From: Conexibacter woesei Iso977N
GTDB lineage: Bacteria > Actinomycetota > Thermoleophilia > Solirubrobacterales > Solirubrobacteraceae
NCBI RefSeq assembly: GCF_000424625.1
Contig: NZ_AUKG01000001.1
Span: forward strand, 558,001-622,000
Direction: 5' to 3'
Length of the DNA: 64,000 bases
Shown here: piece after piece, positions 61,441 to 64,000 of the stretch
How positions within the stretch are numbered: position 1 is the stretch's first letter
Layout: each line of letters starts with the position of its first letter
The notes under the pieces: generated by a model
Databases searched by the model: none
Told to the model about the DNA's origin: nothing
The model's input: the letters and a program-made list of their open reading frames with translations, nothing else
Made by a program: the position numbers and the translations under genes

Positions 61441-62604
61441 CTACCCCCGCGGCGTCTGGAGCGGGCGGGTTCCGAGCGTGACGGACACCTGCCTGCTGGC
61501 ACCGTCGCGCACGATCGTCAGCGTGACCCTGTCACCGGGCCGCCTGTCCAGCAGCGACCGCGCCAGGTCGGCGTCCTCGCGGACGGGCGCGCCGTCGATC
61601 TTCGTGACGACGTCGCCGCCCACCCGGAACGGCTGCTCCTGGAAGGTCTCGCGCCTGTCGCCGGCCTTCACGCCGGCCCTGTCGCCCGGCCCGTCGGGCA
61701 CGACCGTCTGGATCCACGCGCCGACGTCCGTCCCGAGCCTGAACTCCCTCGCCAGCTGCGGGTAGACGCCCGACGTCGAGACGCCCAAGTACGGGTACTC
61801 GACCCTGCCGTTCTCGCGCAGCTGGCTGATCGAGTGCCGGACGACGTCGACCGGGACCGCGAACCCGACGCCGCTGCCCGACCCCGACGAGGACCGGATC
61901 TGCGAGTTGATCCCCAGCACCTTGCCGCTGCCGTCCAGCAGCGGCCCGCCCGAGTTGCCGCTGTTGATCGCGGCGTCGGTCTGCAGCGCGCCGCTCGTCG
62001 AGAAGCCGGTGAGCGACTGGATCGCGCGATCGGTCGCGGAGATCACGCCGACCGACAGCGACCGCTCCTCGCCGAACGGCGAGCCGATCGCGGCGACCGG
62101 CGCGCCGACCGCGACGTCCCTGGTCGTCCCGAGGGTCAGCGGGCGCAGCGTCAGGCCGCCCGGGTCGACCTTGACGAGCGCGACGTCGGCGAACGGGTCG
62201 AAGCCGACGATCCTGGCCGGCACCTGGTTGCGGTCGCCGAAGCGGACGAAGACCCGCCTGGCCTTCCTGATCGCCGCGCCCTCGCCGGTCGTGACGACGT
62301 GTGCGTTGGTGGCGATCTCGCCCCTGTCGGAGATCACGAAGCCCGAGCCGAGCCCGGCCTCGCTGCCGAACGCGGAGAGGATCGTGACGACACCCGGAGA
62401 GTCGCGCCGGTAGATCGCCTGCGGGTCGAACCTGCCGGACGTGTCGGCGCTCTTGACGACCTCGACCCGCGTCGTCTTGGCGACCGTGTTGCCGGAAGCA
62501 CCGGTGGTCCCGCTCCCGCCGTCGCCCCGCCCGCACCCGGCAGCGGCGAACACCGCGACGGCGAGCACCCCGGCCGCCGCGCGCCCGCGCCTGCGCCCGC
62601 TCAC
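61441..62604 (-). CDS. HtrA/DegP-like serine protease, lipoprotein, with PDZ domain
   Basis: 387 residues from GTG 62604. Lipoprotein signal VLAVAVFAAAGCGRG with an AAGC lipobox. Trypsin-like domain with catalytic His in IATNAHVVTTGEG, Asp in DPFADVALVKVD and Ser in SGNSGGPLLDGSGKVLG. One PDZ domain near the C-terminus (PDGPGDRAGVKAGDRR, VVTKIDGAPVREDADLARSL). It degrades or refolds damaged envelope proteins. Coupled to the upstream sensor kinase (GTGA), suggesting stress-controlled expression. Confidence 0.94.
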   Translation of the reverse strand: MSGRRRGRAAAGVLAVAVFAAAGCGRGDGGSGTTGASGNTVAKTTRVEVVKSADTSGRFDPQAIYRRDSPGVVTILSAFGSEAGLGSGFVISDRGEIATNAHVVTTGEGAAIRKARRVFVRFGDRNQVPARIVGFDPFADVALVKVDPGGLTLRPLTLGTTRDVAVGAPVAAIGSPFGEERSLSVGVISATDRAIQSLTGFSTSGALQTDAAINSGNSGGPLLDGSGKVLGINSQIRSSSGSGSGVGFAVPVDVVRHSISQLRENGRVEYPYLGVSTSGVYPQLAREFRLGTDVGAWIQTVVPDGPGDRAGVKAGDRRETFQEQPFRVGGDVVTKIDGAPVREDADLARSLLDRRPGDRVTLTIVRDGASRQVSVTLGTRPLQTPRG

Positions 62605-64000
62605 GCGGGCAGCTCCAGCGTGAACGTCGTCCGGCCGGGCTGGGAGTCGACGGCCAACCGCCCGTCCATCCGCTCGGCCAGCTCGCCGGCGATCGCGAGC
62701 CCCAGGCCGGAGCCCTGGGCGTCGTCGGAGGTCACGAACGGCTCGAAGATCCGGGGCAGCATCGTCCGGTGGATACCCGGTCCGAAGTCCCCCACTCCCA
62801 GCCGGGCGACATCGCCGCGCCGTGACGCCGACACCACCAGGTCGGTCCCCGGCGGCGTGTGGGTGATCGCGTTGTCGATCAGGATCCGCAGCACCTGCCC
62901 GACGCGCTCCGGATCGCAGTGCGCCTCGACCGGCTCGGGCGGCAGCCGCAGCTCCAGGTGCGCCTCGTGCGCGACCAGCGTGGGCGCGAACTCGTCGGCG
63001 ACCAGCCGCGCGACCGACCCCAGGTCCGTGCGCTCGCGGCGCAGCTCCAGCGAGCCGGCCTCCAGCTTCGAGAGGTCCAAGAGATCCGTCGCCAGCTTCT
63101 GCATCCGCAGCACCTGCTGGCGCAGCTGCGTGATGAAACGGCGGCGGTCGTCCTCGTCGAGGTCCTCCTCCTCCAGCAGCTCCAGGAACCCGCCGAGCGA
63201 GAACAGCGGCGTGCGCAGCTCGTGCGACGCGGTCGCGATGAAGCGCTTGCGCGCGTCGTCGAGCTCGGCGAGCTGGCGGCGCATCTGCTCCAGCGTGTCG
63301 GCGAGCTGGCCGAGCTCGTCGTGGGCGTCGACCGGGAAGCGCGCGGTCAGGTCGCCCTGGGCGACGCGGTCGGCGACCGCCTCCAGGCGCCGGACGCGCA
63401 GCGACACGTTGCGCGCGACCAGCCACGCCGCGATCGCCGCAAGGGCCAGCGCGGCGAGCGCCGCCTCCAGCACGCGGTCGCGGACGACCTGGACGTCCTC
63501 GTCGACCGTGTCCAGCGGCCGCGAGAACACCAGCACCGACCCGACGACGCGCTTGTGGCTCCTCGGGTCCTGGTAGATCAGCGGCACCGCGGCCTCGCCG
63601 ACGCGGCCCGCGTCGCCCGCCTCGATCGCGGTCGTCGGCCTGCCGGTCTGCGCGGCGTCGACCGCGACGTCGAACTGCAGGTCGCGGATCTCGACCTGCC
63701 GCGTCGAGTCCGACTTCGGGTACGTCCTCAGCGCGCCCGGGTTCGTGTAGAGCCCGAGCAGCGTCACGCGCGCGGTTGCCTGGTCGGCGGCGTCGCGGAC
63801 GAGCGTGTCGATGTGGCGCGCGCTGTCGCCCTTGTCGATCGCGACGTCGATCCCGCGCGAGTTGACCTTCGCGGTCGTCATCAGCTGCTGCAGCGCCGCG
63901 TGGCGCAGCCCGTCGTCCAGCCCCTTCATGACCGCCCCGCCGACGACCGCGACCGCCGCCAGGACGATCAGGAACAGCGAGAGGGCCAGGCGGGTGCGGA
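62601..64000 (-). CDS. Sensor histidine kinase (5' end beyond window)
   Basis: Partial: the frame continues past the right edge, and the last visible codons encode a first membrane helix (LALSLFLIVLAAVAVVGGAV). An extracytoplasmic domain of about 140 residues, TM2 AALAALALAAIAAWLVA, HAMP LEAVADRVAQGDLTARFPVD, H box [21 protein letters not shown] box QVLRILIDNAITHTPPG and G2 [17 protein letters not shown]. It probably pairs with a response regulator gene beyond the edge, and shares an operon with the HtrA-like protease. Confidence 0.94.
   Translation of the reverse strand, partial: RTRLALSLFLIVLAAVAVVGGAVMKGLDDGLRHAALQQLMTTAKVNSRGIDVAIDKGDSARHIDTLVRDAADQATARVTLLGLYTNPGALRTYPKSDSTRQVEIRDLQFDVAVDAAQTGRPTTAIEAGDAGRVGEAAVPLIYQDPRSHKRVVGSVLVFSRPLDTVDEDVQVVRDRVLEAALAALALAAIAAWLVARNVSLRVRRLEAVADRVAQGDLTARFPVDAHDELGQLADTLEQMRRQLAELDDARKRFIATASHELRTPLFSLGGFLELLEEEDLDEDDRRRFITQLRQQVLRMQKLATDLLDLSKLEAGSLELRRERTDLGSVARLVADEFAPTLVAHEAHLELRLPPEPVEAHCDPERVGQVLRILIDNAITHTPPGTDLVVSASRRGDVARLGVGDFGPGIHRTMLPRIFEPFVTSDDAQGSGLGLAIAGELAERMDGRLAVDSQPGRTTFTLELPA

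Noticed and set aside
60214-63576. A 1120-residue plus-strand reading frame
   Set aside because: Antisense of treT, htrA and the sensor kinase, all of which have clear motifs.

Overview
This is a near-origin chromosome segment from a high-GC actinobacterium. The gene set points to class Thermoleophilia (Solirubrobacterales-like), which is inference from gene content because no rRNA is present. Supporting points are the dnaA/rpmH/rnpA/yidD/yidC/khpB/rsmG/parA/parB order, parS sites, GTG/TTG starts with 4-nt stop/start overlaps, a Bacillus-type split menaquinol:cytochrome c reductase, and paired TreT/OtsA genes.

Layout. 1-7.3 kb: 5' part of dnaA (minus strand, running off the left edge), then rpmH-rnpA-yidD-yidC-khpB, a DUF2199 gene and a rhodanese gene framed by three parS-like sites, then rsmG and parA-parB. 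7.3-23 kb: tRNA-Ile, a RidA-type gene between 27-nt direct repeats, ddl plus an aminotransferase, a phosphodiesterase-like enzyme, a GtrA/GT-C membrane cluster, a YmdB-type phosphoesterase, an AI-2E-type permease, an ABC exporter, and an ECF sigma gene coupled to a membrane beta-propeller protein. 23-34 kb: hemB, a fused AhbA-AhbB siroheme decarboxylase and hemL; then qcrA-qcrB-qcrC, menG and a polyprenyl synthase (menaquinone and its oxidoreductase), then tatA-tatC and a TPR-like protein.

34.1-38.2 kb: a ~4 kb integrative element inserted in the 3' half of tRNA-Lys(CTT), bounded by a perfect 45-nt direct repeat. It carries a tyrosine integrase, a small excisionase-like HTH protein preceded by a perfect 38-nt tandem repeat, and a two-gene cassette: an OLD/RecF-like AAA ATPase and a separate TOPRIM-like protein, overlapping by 4 nt. 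This looks like a minimal defence island and is the best candidate for an undescribed system. Next to it (38.2-40.5 kb) is a second accessory block of four alternating genes: a Ser/Thr kinase, a RuvC-fold-like protein lacking the expected acidic residues, an unrecognised (possibly phosphoribosyltransferase-like) protein and a small ribbon-helix-helix-like protein.

40.5-50.5 kb: a YciI protein, an ECF sigma factor with a SnoaL-like tail, an MFS exporter, a luciferase-like oxidoreductase, a two-component system, a class IV aminotransferase, and nucleotide-sugar genes (UDP-GlcNAc 2-epimerase, UDP-ManNAc dehydrogenase type, Gfo/Idh/MocA type). 50.5-57 kb: purA, dnaB, rplI, rpsR, ssb and rpsF, with a pentapeptide-repeat gene and a Phd/RelE-type toxin-antitoxin pair inserted between ssb and rpsR. 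57-64 kb: a proline-rich membrane protein, a protein with a HEPN-like RX4H motif, otsA and treT, an HtrA-like lipoprotein protease, and a sensor kinase cut by the right edge.
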